Numbered from the stretch's first letter, positions 7,919-15,925 are shown. The stretch: DNA of 64,000 nucleotides from Candidatus Falkowbacteria bacterium S5_I03 (GCA_019248265.1 JAEHGX010000001.1:1-64000); one strand, 5' to 3'. A program made the numbers and translations. The notes: generated by a model from the letters alone, not told the origin.

Positions 7919-8725
7919 ATGCTTACTATTATTTCTATTATTTTAGTTTTGATTTCGGTGGCGGTCATTCTCGCCATCATTATTAAAAAGTTTCCGGCCC
8001 TCGCGATTTTGGATGTTAATAATTTACCCGGAGAAAAAGAAGCTAAATTTAAAAATACCATTATTAAGGCGCGCGTGGAAAGAGACCTGGCAAAATGGGG
8101 CGGATTTTTTGGTCGGATTTTTTTGTTTATTAATTCTAATCTATCAAAAGCTTTAAAAGCGGCCCATATTAATTTGAAAAAGATGAAGCTTAGCTATAAA
8201 GTTAGCTCTAAAATTCCTTGGCCGGAAAAACAGAAACAAATCAAAGAATTATTAACAGCGGCCGAAGATTTAATTAAGAAAGAAAAATTTAATGAAGCGG
8301 AAGAGAAGTTAGTGGAAGTTATCAGTTTGGATCAGAAAAATTTAGGCGCTTTCTTTAAGCTTGGCGGGATTTACGAAGAATTGAAGAAATTCCCGGAAGC
8401 GCGCCAGACCTATGAGTATGCCCTGAAGCTTGCCAAACAGTTTAAAGATGATTTGAAAATGTTAGGCGATTTAAGTTTGCCGGAAATCTATTTTTCCTTG
8501 GCTTGGCTGGAAAAATTAGCCGGACATTACGATGCCGCCTTTGATAATGTTTTAGAAGCTTTGGAATTTGAGGCGAACAGTCCGCGTTATCTTGATTTAA
8601 TTTTGGATTTAAGTATAATAAGGAAAGATAAGGAATCGGCACTCCGATATTTTGAAAAATTAGCCGCCGCCAATCCAGAGAATCAAAAATTGGAGGAAAT
8701 TAAGGAAGAAATAGAAAATTTATAA
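7919..8725 (+). CDS. Membrane-anchored TPR protein
   Basis: The 268-aa product starts with one hydrophobic helix (residues 2-24), then a Lys-rich linker. From about residue 105 onward it has helical repeats of tetratricopeptide type (for example FKLGGIYEELKKFPEARQTYEYALKLA and SLAWLEKLAGHYDAAFDNVLEALEFE). It probably acts as a protein-protein scaffold at the inner face of the membrane. The ATG at 7919, four bases after tpiA, is preferred over an in-frame start inside tpiA because it places the TM segment at the N-terminus. No enzymatic motif is seen. Confidence 0.8.
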   Translation: MLTIISIILVLISVAVILAIIIKKFPALAILDVNNLPGEKEAKFKNTIIKARVERDLAKWGGFFGRIFLFINSNLSKALKAAHINLKKMKLSYKVSSKIPWPEKQKQIKELLTAAEDLIKKEKFNEAEEKLVEVISLDQKNLGAFFKLGGIYEELKKFPEARQTYEYALKLAKQFKDDLKMLGDLSLPEIYFSLAWLEKLAGHYDAAFDNVLEALEFEANSPRYLDLILDLSIIRKDKESALRYFEKLAAANPENQKLEEIKEEIENL

Positions 8726-8727
8726 AA

Positions 8728-8830
8728 GGTAGGAATATATTTGAGAGCGCCTGTTATTTCGTAAAGTAAAAATGAGCTTTAGCTCATTTTTACCACAGAA
8801 ATAACCGAAGCGAAAAAATGTATTCCTACC
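8728..8830. repeat. 103-bp nested imperfect palindrome
   Basis: Three nested inverted repeats share one axis: GGTAGGAATA/TATTCCTACC (10 bp, outer ends), GTTATTTC/GAAATAAC (8 bp, middle) and GTAAAAATGAGCT/AGCTCATTTTTAC (13 bp, centre, 2-nt spacer). It fills the whole gap between the TPR gene stop and tRNA-Thr and has no terminal T run. It could be a MITE/REP-like element, an RNA processing structure or a cruciform. No second copy was noticed in the window. Confidence 0.8.
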
Positions 8831-8834
8831 GTCT

Positions 8835-8907
8835 GCCGTTGTAGCTCAGCTGGTAGAGCATCTCCATGGTAAGGAGAAGGTCACCGGTTCAATCCCGGTC
8901 AACGGCT
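8835..8907 (+). tRNA. tRNA-Thr (anticodon GGU)
   Basis: Cloverleaf with acceptor GCCGTTG/CAACGGC, D arm, anticodon stem TCTCC/GGAGA with loop ATGGTAA (anticodon GGT in DNA), T arm with GGTTCAATCC, and discriminator T. The 3' CCA is not encoded. Length 73 nt. Confidence 0.95.
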
Positions 8908-8916
8908 CACAAGAAA

Positions 8917-8943
8917 AACAACCCCGAAAGGGGTTGTTTTTTT
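8917..8943 (+). terminator. Terminator after tRNA-Thr
   Basis: AACAACCCC/GGGGTTGTT stem with a GAAA loop and a T run. Confidence 0.92.
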
Positions 8944-8968
8944 GTTTAGACTGGGGTTTTAATAGCTA

Positions 8969-8997
8969 TTGACAAATTACTAACAATAAGTTATATT
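8969..8997 (+). promoter_or_regulatory. Promoter of the island's secretin operon
   Basis: Consensus TTGACA, 17-nt spacer, TATATT. About 80 nt of A-rich leader follows before the ATG at 9078. The 8726-9077 gap is thus filled by the palindrome, tRNA-Thr, its terminator and this promoter. Confidence 0.75.
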
Positions 8998-9077
8998 TCT
9001 CTAGGTTAGTTTTAAAAGAAGAAAACTATAGTTATTTAACATAAAAAATAAAAAAACACACACAAAAAACGAGAAAA

Positions 9078-9575
9078 ATGAAAAGAATCAGATTATTACT
9101 TTTTTTAGTTTTATTAGCGCCAATTATCAGTTTTTCCCAAAACATGATGTTGCCAAATATTAGCGTTCCTGGAGGAATTAGTACTGGCGTTATTAGTGGA
9201 GCAATCTTAAGTGAGAACTTGATTGGCCCCAGAAAAGTACTATTTTTTGGAGACCAGTCGGTTTTACAGAAAGAAGAATCTGGCAAAAAATCTTTAGAAT
9301 TTGGGTTTGGCATACCGGGTATTGATCGGTTAGCTACTCGCTATTCAGGAAAGATTTTTTCACCGGGGATTATTGAACCCTTTGTTTTTGAAAACAAAAC
9401 TTCTGAAGAGCTGTCTTTAATGGAAATTACGGTTTTCCCAAAAATTTTGGAGCAGCCGTACACCCTATTTATTGATTTAGCAGTTCAAGTATCCTCTAAA
9501 CTCGTTCAGGACAATCAGTCCGATGACGCTGGAATTTATACTGCCAAAATAAACATTCGTTTAATCAAAATTTAA
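9078..9575 (+). CDS. Secreted pilin-like subunit with terminal DAG-x-YT strand
   Basis: Unrecognised 165-aa secreted protein. A signal peptide (basic MKRIR, hydrophobic core, cleavage after ISFS near residue 20) leads to a beta-rich body with no cysteines. It ends in DDAGIYTAKINIRLIKI, an alternating hydrophobic strand. The same ending pattern (DAG-x-YT-x-K) closes the separate 210-aa protein at 12340 and resembles the last strand of spore-coat-U/alpha-fimbrial subunits. First gene of a promoter-driven unit with the chaperone-like and secretin genes; a minor or tip subunit is plausible but inferred. Confidence 0.65.
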   Translation: MKRIRLLLFLVLLAPIISFSQNMMLPNISVPGGISTGVISGAILSENLIGPRKVLFFGDQSVLQKEESGKKSLEFGFGIPGIDRLATRYSGKIFSPGIIEPFVFENKTSEELSLMEITVFPKILEQPYTLFIDLAVQVSSKLVQDNQSDDAGIYTAKINIRLIKI

Positions 9576-9594
9576 ATCTCAAAAAAATTAAGAA

Positions 9595-10767
9595 ATGAAA
9601 AGAAAAATTTTGCTTTGTTTAGCACTAAGCCTATTTTTGAGTTGCGCTTATGCAGTTAAAGTTTCGCCGGTGCGTTATGACGTATCAGTCGCGCGTGGTT
9701 CGAGCCAGGAGTTTACTTTAAAAGTTTTTGGTTCCAAGGGCGCAAAAAGTCAAGACTTAGTGCTGTATCCCTCTGATCTTTCTATGAACAGAGGAGGCGC
9801 TTTTTCTTTTGACTCCGTGCCCGGAAAAAATTCTGCGGTTCAGTTTATAGAGATGGGGCAAAAGGATTTAGCCTTGTTTGAAGATCAGGCTAAGGAAGTT
9901 AAATTTAAGATTTCCGTTCCCTTAAACGCTCAGCCCGGAGAATATTATGCCGTGATTTTAGTGGAGCCCAGTAAATACACTGTCGTTGATGATAAAAGCC
10001 GTAAGCTTAAATTTTTAATGATGGTTAGGCCGGCAGTGGTTGTGATTTTGGAAGTTCCAGGGCGTACCTATGAAAAAAAAGGCGAAGCTTTGGATTTGCA
10101 AGTTCTAAAAACCGACAGTTTAGTTGGTATTACAGCCTCTTTTAAGAACACCAGTTTTATTCATTTGGATGTTTCTGGCGACGCAGTCGTAAGAAGTGTT
10201 GATGGCAAAATAAATTATGGCACTTTCGGTCTTAATGCTTTAAGTAGTCCGACTAAAGCCGCTTTTATTTTTCCTGGAAACATACGTGATTTTACCGGAG
10301 CTCTTAATCGGCAATTGCCGGCTGGCGACTATATCGTTGAAGCTTCGTTTAGTTATGGTAGTAGTTTCAAGAAAGAACGAGTTGTTCAGAAATTTTCTGT
10401 TGTCAGAAAGAAACCTCTTAATGATAGTAAATCCGAATGTTTGCGCTTGAAAAGCAATAATTTAGATTTATTTATCCCTGATGGTGGGCGTCTGACTAAA
10501 ACTATCACTTTGACTAATATTGATTATCGACCTTTGAGTGTCAAAATTAACTCCAGTGATTGGGTTAAAATTATTCCGGATAGCCTGACTTTAAAACCGG
10601 GTGAAGTTCGCAATATTATGGCGACCGTTTTAGTCGCTAAGTACGACGCCTCGCAAAAACAAGAAAGTTTGGTTTATTTTAAACCGGAGAGAGGCAAGAG
10701 CGCCGAGCTTAAAGTGTTTGCCACTTGTTCTAAAGATAATTTAATTAATAAAACAACAAAAAAGTAA
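9595..10767 (+). CDS. Exported chaperone/DUF916-like two-domain protein
   Basis: 390-aa exported protein with an N-terminal signal (MKRKILLCLALSLFLSC...); cleavage after AYA or lipidation at C17 are both possible. Residues ~24-120 (VSPVRYDVSVARGSS...QPGEYYAVILVEP) have the immunoglobulin-like pattern of fimbrial chaperones and DUF916 proteins. A further Ig-like domain lies near residues 285-375 (DGGRLTKTITLTN...LKPGEVRNIMATV). This suggests binding or folding exported subunits outside the membrane. It sits between a pilin-like gene and a secretin gene, each preceded by nearly the same A-rich leader. Assignment is from pattern, not from a specific signature. Confidence 0.6.
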   Translation: MKRKILLCLALSLFLSCAYAVKVSPVRYDVSVARGSSQEFTLKVFGSKGAKSQDLVLYPSDLSMNRGGAFSFDSVPGKNSAVQFIEMGQKDLALFEDQAKEVKFKISVPLNAQPGEYYAVILVEPSKYTVVDDKSRKLKFLMMVRPAVVVILEVPGRTYEKKGEALDLQVLKTDSLVGITASFKNTSFIHLDVSGDAVVRSVDGKINYGTFGLNALSSPTKAAFIFPGNIRDFTGALNRQLPAGDYIVEASFSYGSSFKKERVVQKFSVVRKKPLNDSKSECLRLKSNNLDLFIPDGGRLTKTITLTNIDYRPLSVKINSSDWVKIIPDSLTLKPGEVRNIMATVLVAKYDASQKQESLVYFKPERGKSAELKVFATCSKDNLINKTTKK

Positions 10768-10785
10768 TCACCAAAAAATTAAGAA

Positions 10786-12105
10786 ATGAAAACATCAGTA
10801 AAATTATTTTTCGCGATTTTTATCAGCACATTGATTATTAGCTGTGCTACAGTTAGGCAACCGATTGCCGTTAACAAGAAGCCGACTTTAACTCCGGCCG
10901 AAATTAAATCTCTGGAGCAATCTGAAGATTCAATCGCCGAAGCCAAGTATCAGTCTATCCTGAGCGAACAAGAAAATAATAACGTTCGCCAGCCGCTGAT
11001 TACCGGCAATTATGTAGAAGCCGATATTAGGTCGCTGCTTACCTTGGACTTCTTTTCGGCCACCGGTATCAACATTATTCCGGATAACACCGTTGAGGGT
11101 TCAATTACTGTTTCTCTTAAGGATACGCCGCTGGAAAAAGCTTTAGAAATGATTTTGTATCCTGGTGGTTATAAGTATCGCTATGTAGCTGACGGTAATT
11201 ATTATATCGTGGGCAAGGCGTTACCGGAAAATGATAGCTTTGGAACCTTAACGGCCACTAAAACTATTAAGACCAACCGTGGGGCGGAAAAAATCCTTTC
11301 TCAACTGTCTCCTTACTATCAAACATTTGTTAGGGCGGATGGGCAGACTATAACTATTACAGCCACGCCGGACATTATTAATCGTTTGGAACGAGACATC
11401 TCCTTGATAGATAAATCTAAACGGTTGGTGGAGATTTCTGCACAGTTTGTAATGGTGGAATGGGAGAAGGGAACTAATTTGGGTGTTCAATGGAGCGATA
11501 TAAATTTATCCGCTCTGGGGATTGGAGATTTTATTAAAGGTGGGGCTAATGCTATGTCTTTAAATTTAACTTCCAGCCTGACATCCTTTTTGTCATCCAA
11601 TGGTTATGACACTAAAATCAAAACTATTGCTGAACCTAAAATTGTGGTGGAAGATGGCGAGAAAGCTGAGATTAATATCACTGAAGAGCATTTATTTTTA
11701 ATTCTCTCCGGTGGTGGCGCTGCCTATAATTATTTCACGACTAAAGATGTTTCGGTGGGTACAAAATTAAGGGTTCAGCCCTTTGTTTCTCGCGACGGGC
11801 AGATTCGTCTGGTTGTTAAACCAGAAGTCGCTGACATCGTTGGGGAAAGGGAGTTTAAGTCTAATGGTGGGCCGACACAAAAGTTGCCAATTATTGCTCG
11901 TCGTTCTACCGAAACCACCCTTAAAGTCCAAAATGGCGAGACAGTTGCTATCGGTGGTCTGATTACGAAAAACGAAAAAACCAAAAAAAGCGGCATTCCT
12001 TTTTTCAGGAAGATTCCATTAATTGGTTTTGTTTTCGGCTCTAAGGATGAAAGCAAAAAAGAAACCGAGTTAGTTATTTTCTTGAGTCCGAAAATTGTCG
12101 GATAA
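10786..12105 (+). CDS. Lipoprotein-type outer-membrane secretin
   Basis: Secretins form gated multimeric channels in outer membranes for type II/III secretion, type IV pili and filamentous phage. The 439-aa product has a signal with lipobox-like IISC (C20). It then has an STN/N0-like domain (~68-145, including ADIRSLLTLDFFSATGINI), an N1-like domain (~155-215), and the secretin domain from ~270. The C-terminus is diagnostic: VQNGETVAIGGLI, then GIPFFRKIPLIGFVFG and ETELVIFLSPKIV. Lipidated secretins are known in type IVb pilus systems (BfpB, TcpC). No ATPase, type IV prepilin or platform protein is nearby. Its presence in a presumed monoderm genome is the main oddity. Confidence 0.9.
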   Translation: MKTSVKLFFAIFISTLIISCATVRQPIAVNKKPTLTPAEIKSLEQSEDSIAEAKYQSILSEQENNNVRQPLITGNYVEADIRSLLTLDFFSATGINIIPDNTVEGSITVSLKDTPLEKALEMILYPGGYKYRYVADGNYYIVGKALPENDSFGTLTATKTIKTNRGAEKILSQLSPYYQTFVRADGQTITITATPDIINRLERDISLIDKSKRLVEISAQFVMVEWEKGTNLGVQWSDINLSALGIGDFIKGGANAMSLNLTSSLTSFLSSNGYDTKIKTIAEPKIVVEDGEKAEINITEEHLFLILSGGGAAYNYFTTKDVSVGTKLRVQPFVSRDGQIRLVVKPEVADIVGEREFKSNGGPTQKLPIIARRSTETTLKVQNGETVAIGGLITKNEKTKKSGIPFFRKIPLIGFVFGSKDESKKETELVIFLSPKIVG

Positions 12106-12123
12106 CAAGTAAAACAACACAAA

Positions 12124-12158
12124 AAAGGGAGGCTATGCATATTGCCTAGTCTCCCTTT
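12124..12158 (+). terminator. Hairpin after the secretin gene
   Basis: AAAGGGAG...CTA pairs with TAG...CTCCCTTT. The T tract is interrupted, so termination is probable rather than certain. Confidence 0.6.
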
Positions 12159-12178
12159 ACTCTATTTTTAATAGGGGC

Positions 12179-12207
12179 TTGACAAGAAATGATTCGTTTG
12201 TTATATT
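12179..12207 (+). promoter_or_regulatory. Strong promoter of the major pilin-like gene
   Basis: TTGACA, 17-nt spacer, TATATT, directly after the secretin hairpin. It gives the 12340 gene its own transcript with a ~125-nt leader. Confidence 0.8.
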
Positions 12208-12252
12208 CTCATTTGTGTTTGCACCTTCAAATAAGTTATCAAGCGAGTTTGT

Positions 12253-12301
12253 TTGGATTATTTTAGCTTTCATTAGCTAGATGGAAGCTAAAATAATCCA
12301 A
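12253..12301 (+). promoter_or_regulatory. 17-bp perfect hairpin in the 5' leader of the pilin-like gene
   Basis: Seventeen-base arms 12253-12269 and 12285-12301 are exact reverse complements around a 15-nt loop, with no T run after them. It lies between promoter and start codon, so it probably stabilises or regulates the mRNA. Confidence 0.75.
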
Positions 12302-12339
12302 GCAATAGTGCGCGGATGTAACAACAAAAACTTATCAAA

Positions 12340-12972
12340 ATGAAAAAGTTAATGATTTTTTCGGTGCTCTTAGTAGCAACAATGATGTTCGTGACTAACC
12401 AGTCAAAAGCGCAGACAACTGATGACGTAACGTTTAACCTTTCAATGACGGTGGACAAATACATCGAATGTATGCCGTCTCCGGTATCCTGGGACTTCGG
12501 AACAACCAGTCATCAGGTAAATTATGGTGGGCCGATGGAATCGCTTTACGGTACTATGGGAGAGTGGAATGTTGGATATGCAAACTGTCCTTTCAGTATT
12601 ACAATCAGCGGAAATAATGACGCTAATCAGGGAGTTCCAAGATTTGCCCGTCAGGAAACCGGGGCACACGGTGGCGCTTATGACATCTTACCTACGTTGT
12701 ACCAAATTCACTTTACCACTAATGGTGTGCAGGACCTTTTCTACGGCACATGGTTGCAGGGCGCTAACCAGTTCCCCTATACTAAATCTTATCCGGAGGC
12801 TCCGCACAATGGTCAAATTAAAATGGACATGAAAGCGTACATCAACTCTTCAATCGCATCCGAAGCTGTGCCAATCCGCAAAACCCTTATCGATCCGACG
12901 TTTACGAATATTCAGTCAGCCGATGCCGGTGAATATACCTGTAAGATGTTGGTTACTATTACCGCGCTTTAG
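12340..12972 (+). CDS. Secreted major pilin-like/surface protein
   Basis: 210-aa exported protein with a classic signal peptide (MKKLMIF...cleavage after SKA near residue 24), a mature chain starting QTTDDVTFNLSMTVDK, three cysteines and a predicted all-beta body. It ends in ADAGEYTCKMLVTITAL, the same terminal strand pattern as the 9078 protein. The C-ending codons (GAC, AAC, ATC, TTC) are more frequent than in neighbours, consistent with high expression or foreign origin. It has its own strong promoter, leader hairpin and terminator. It is best read as the abundant subunit of a fibre or coat, but no family could be named with certainty. Confidence 0.7.
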   Translation: MKKLMIFSVLLVATMMFVTNQSKAQTTDDVTFNLSMTVDKYIECMPSPVSWDFGTTSHQVNYGGPMESLYGTMGEWNVGYANCPFSITISGNNDANQGVPRFARQETGAHGGAYDILPTLYQIHFTTNGVQDLFYGTWLQGANQFPYTKSYPEAPHNGQIKMDMKAYINSSIASEAVPIRKTLIDPTFTNIQSADAGEYTCKMLVTITAL

Positions 12973-13017
12973 TTCAGCTTTGATCGAAAAAAAACAAAAA
13001 CAAAAAACAAAATCCAG

Positions 13018-13048
13018 GAGGCGTCTCAATCGAGATGCCTCTTTTTTT
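13018..13048 (+). terminator. Terminator of the pilin-like gene
   Basis: GAGGCGTCTC / GAGATGCCTC stem (one wobble), AATC loop, seven T. Confidence 0.92.
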
Positions 13049-13052
13049 ATAT

Positions 13053-13081
13053 AAAAAAAGCCGGAAAATTTTTCCCGGCTT
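13053..13081 (-). terminator. Terminator of the Cys-rich membrane protein gene
   Basis: AAGCCGG/CCGGCTT stem followed on the minus strand by a T run; back to back with the plus-strand terminator. Confidence 0.8.
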
Positions 13082-13090
13082 AAACTTGGT

Positions 13091-13474
13091 TTAATCATCG
13101 CAGATGGAGCAGCATCCATAACAATTAGTACAATGCCCACAGTAACAACGACTTGGTTCAATTGCGTAGCAATTCATACAAACATCCTTGCCCTCCAATA
13201 AAGCCGCCTCTGCTAATTTACGTCTGTTGGTTTCTTCGAGTATGCGCCATCTTTCTTTATCCCTTTCCTGTTTTTCTTCTAGCTGTCTTTTTTCTTCTGC
13301 CAGGCGTTTTTCCTCTTCTCGTTTACGTATTTGTTCGCGTGCCAATAGGGTCGCCTGGTTATCAACTTTTAGAATATTGATAGGCCTGATGGGTTTAGAA
13401 AATATGATTGAAATTAGAAAGGGAACGACGCAGATAGCAGCTATACATATCAATAAAATTTCATAATCTTTCAT
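13091..13474 (-). CDS. Membrane-anchored coiled-coil protein with Cys-rich tail
   Basis: 127-aa protein of unknown function. An N-terminal membrane helix (~5-25) is followed by a highly charged Glu/Arg/Lys coiled coil (~40-90). The last ~31 residues contain nine cysteines (CxxC, then CxC-x2-C-x2-C-x2-CC-x2-C), so they probably bind zinc or an iron-sulfur cluster, or form disulfides if outside. A perfect GGAGG lies nine bases before the ATG. It is the only minus-strand gene in the island, placed between the pilin-like gene and the 13755 unit. Confidence 0.7.
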   Translation of the reverse strand: MKDYEILLICIAAICVVPFLISIIFSKPIRPINILKVDNQATLLAREQIRKREEEKRLAEEKRQLEEKQERDKERWRILEETNRRKLAEAALLEGKDVCMNCYAIEPSRCYCGHCTNCYGCCSICDD

Positions 13475-13623
13475 TGCTAATCCTCCTTTTTGTTAAGTTA
13501 CATTATTATAGCTAAGCTCATATAATATAATCATAATAAGAGATATTTGTAAATATTTGGCTATTATTTTATAAATAAATTGTTTAATATTAGCCTATTT
13601 ATTTTAGTATTAGCTAACAATAA

Positions 13624-13652
13624 TTGACAAACTTGTAAAAATATGCTATAAT
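13624..13652 (+). promoter_or_regulatory. Perfect-consensus sigma70 promoter
   Basis: TTGACA, 17-nt spacer, TATAAT. A leader of ~95 nt with AAGGAG before ATG 13755 follows. The rest of 13475-13754 is AT-rich with nothing else recognised. Confidence 0.88.
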
Positions 13653-13754
13653 TCTTTTAACAATGAGAGCTAGGAGTGTATGGCAATTATTGTTCGTTGA
13701 CAATAAAATATTAAATAAAAACAGTATAAACTAAAGTAAAAAGGAGATTAAAAC

Positions 13755-15116
13755 ATGGCAACTGCAGGTACAGGTGCTGGCGGTGGTCCTGGAACAGGAA
13801 CCCCTAAACCAGTAAAGTCATCGACGCCTAAATTTGGGTTAGATGTAACATCTTTTGTTGATGCTTCAAACATCAACTTAAGAATCAGGACTAGTAAGGA
13901 CGGCACACCGTGCACTCTGAACGTTATAATCCATAGCAACTATAAACAAGTTGCGCAAACTGACACTGACATTATTGGGTTCTTGGAATATAAAATTCCA
14001 TATACCCAGACGGACAAAAAACAGGTTTTCACGCTTGAAGTCTTTATGAAAGATTCTAACGAGAAATCCCTACTTACGGTAGAAATACCAGAAAAAGAAA
14101 AAACTACTGCTTCAAAAAACGATCCTCAAAAAATTGTTTTGATTCGTACTCATGACGGAGCGGGGCATTTCCGCATTTTTATTAGAGTCATTAAGGCCCA
14201 GGGTTATGGTTTACCGGTTAATGTTGATATCATTTTCGATGGTCAACGTTATTTGAGAAAAACCAATGATCGGGGTATAGCCGTATTTGATGTTCCTAGA
14301 GTGATTGCTGCCGGGGAAGAATTTCCTCTGCAAGCCATCGTCAGTGGAATTGAAGATCATGCGCGCTTAAAAATTCATCGACGTTCACCACGTACTGGTG
14401 GACCTGCTTTATGGACGCCAGCTTGGTTTTTTGGGACCAATAACGGTCGTGCTTTTCTTTTGATGTGTACGGTAGCTTTCTTCTGGGCTTGGTCAATTGC
14501 CATTGGTATTGGCCAACCACTATTTAACCAAAGTTGGTTTCGAAATGATGATGGATTTTCTAAGCAAGAGCTTCTCTATAATCATGTGATGACCGATGCT
14601 TATGCCAGTATTAATGCGGCTGAACCAGTTAATAAAACTAAGTCTGCCGAAACTCCCAAGCCTTGGTATAAAAGGGCCTGGAAAAGTGTTTTTGGTGATA
14701 AAACTATCGCCAATAATAAAATTCCGACCCCGCAAATTATGCCGACCGAAGTTCCTGGCCATTGGCATCATTTAATCTGGAAGATTGCCGTTATTTTAAC
14801 TTTAGTCCTCCTGATTTATGGCCCGTTATCTTTACGCGAGGAAATCGCCGAAGAATTTGGTATTGTTGTTGAACGTTTAATGGACAGAGAATATGCTCAA
14901 GCAGGTGATCCTTGGTTTGAGCGCTTAGTTGCTTGGTCGGGGGCTTACTCAGTAGCTCGAAACAAAGCAAACATTTCTTCATCCACTTCCTCTGACTCAA
15001 CTCAGGCGTCTAACAGCGTATACAAAGAAACTATGTGGAGTGATTTCCCGGTTCATTTGGCTAGTGATGCTCTTGTTGAATTTGTGCCCGCAATTTTTAG
15101 GGCAATGATGCGTTAG
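13755..15116 (+). CDS. Large unknown membrane protein with Ig-like N-terminal domains
   Basis: 453 aa, no family recognised. The N-terminus is Gly/Thr/Pro-rich, followed by beta-rich segments (~27-110 and ~125-220, the latter like a carboxypeptidase-regulatory/Ig fold with DRGIAVFDVP). Membrane helices lie near 231-258 and 337-362, with ~80 charged residues between, and a soluble tail of ~90 residues. There is no cleavable signal, so the N-domain topology is unclear. A perfect-consensus promoter and AAGGAG site imply strong expression. It is cotranscribed with the 15170 gene. Confidence 0.75.
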   Translation: MATAGTGAGGGPGTGTPKPVKSSTPKFGLDVTSFVDASNINLRIRTSKDGTPCTLNVIIHSNYKQVAQTDTDIIGFLEYKIPYTQTDKKQVFTLEVFMKDSNEKSLLTVEIPEKEKTTASKNDPQKIVLIRTHDGAGHFRIFIRVIKAQGYGLPVNVDIIFDGQRYLRKTNDRGIAVFDVPRVIAAGEEFPLQAIVSGIEDHARLKIHRRSPRTGGPALWTPAWFFGTNNGRAFLLMCTVAFFWAWSIAIGIGQPLFNQSWFRNDDGFSKQELLYNHVMTDAYASINAAEPVNKTKSAETPKPWYKRAWKSVFGDKTIANNKIPTPQIMPTEVPGHWHHLIWKIAVILTLVLLIYGPLSLREEIAEEFGIVVERLMDREYAQAGDPWFERLVAWSGAYSVARNKANISSSTSSDSTQASNSVYKETMWSDFPVHLASDALVEFVPAIFRAMMR

Positions 15117-15135
15117 TTAAAAACAAAAAAAGAGA

Positions 15136-15162
15136 CCCCGTCCGAGTAAAGTAAGGACGGGG
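15136..15162 (+). promoter_or_regulatory. Intercistronic hairpin just before the 15170 start codon
   Basis: CCCCGTCC/GGACGGGG (8 bp) with an 11-nt loop and no T run. It ends seven bases before the ATG, where a ribosome-binding site would lie, so it may tune translation or processing. Confidence 0.7.
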
Positions 15163-15169
15163 ATAAAAA

Positions 15170-15925
15170 ATGAAAGCAATAATAAAATTATCTTTTTGGA
15201 AACTGGTTATCGCTTCCGTGGTTATCGGTATCCTCTGTCACTTAGTTTTCAATTGGAGCGTCTGGGCGACAGCTCTAGTCATCAATTTTATTTGGTTTGC
15301 GGAAAAGTACAGTCGTTTATTGTACATTCCCGCAATAGCGATTATTGGTTGGACGGTGTTCACCAGCTATTTGCCGATTACGGCCAGCAAAAGTCCTTGG
15401 GCAACCTTAAAAACTGATCTATTTATTAGTAAAACAGTTGACTCTGTACAGGTCAAAGCTGATTTAATTTTGGAAGCCGAGAAAAATCGGCAGAAAAATA
15501 ATTTGCTTGGCAAATACGCAGTTCTCCTTAAACAGGGAAAGGTTGAAGAGGCCAAAGCAATGATGGATAGTATTGATAATCTTTTTTATCCTCAAAAGGT
15601 TAAAGAAGAACCAATTGCTATTCAGCCTCCAGCTAGCCCAGAACCAGCTAAACCAATTAGCATGGCAAAAGACTCCGTTTTTACTAAAGGCACCTATTAC
15701 ATTAATGTAAAAGGAGAAACCCCTTTTAATATCGTTGTTGTTTCTAGCCAGGGCGTAGAATGTCACCGCTACAGCTTGCAGTCTCCAACTTGGAATTATC
15801 AAATTTTAATTCCTGGGATGCGGCCGATTCAAGCGGGTGCTAGCGCTCAACTTCCTTATCTACAAAATCCAGTCTTTAGACTGGCGTCTCAGACCGGCGA
15901 CACGGTCACTCTAACAGTTGCTTAA
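15170..15925 (+). CDS. Unknown membrane protein with C-terminal beta domain
   Basis: 251 aa, no family recognised. The N-terminal ~65 residues form two or three hydrophobic helices (about 7-25, 28-44, 48-66). A Lys/Glu-rich helical segment (~95-140), a Pro/Ala linker and a beta-rich C-terminal domain (~170-251; GTYYINVKGETPFNIVV) follow. The last gene of the 13755 unit; a strong terminator lies just after. Its pairing with the 453-aa protein suggests a common envelope complex, an inference from context only. Confidence 0.72.
   Translation: MKAIIKLSFWKLVIASVVIGILCHLVFNWSVWATALVINFIWFAEKYSRLLYIPAIAIIGWTVFTSYLPITASKSPWATLKTDLFISKTVDSVQVKADLILEAEKNRQKNNLLGKYAVLLKQGKVEEAKAMMDSIDNLFYPQKVKEEPIAIQPPASPEPAKPISMAKDSVFTKGTYYINVKGETPFNIVVVSSQGVECHRYSLQSPTWNYQILIPGMRPIQAGASAQLPYLQNPVFRLASQTGDTVTLTVA

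Noticed and set aside
9078-15925. Inovirus-like filamentous prophage because of the secretin
   Set aside because: No Zot-type ATPase, replication initiator or single-strand-binding gene, and each unit has its own promoter and terminator over 7 kb.
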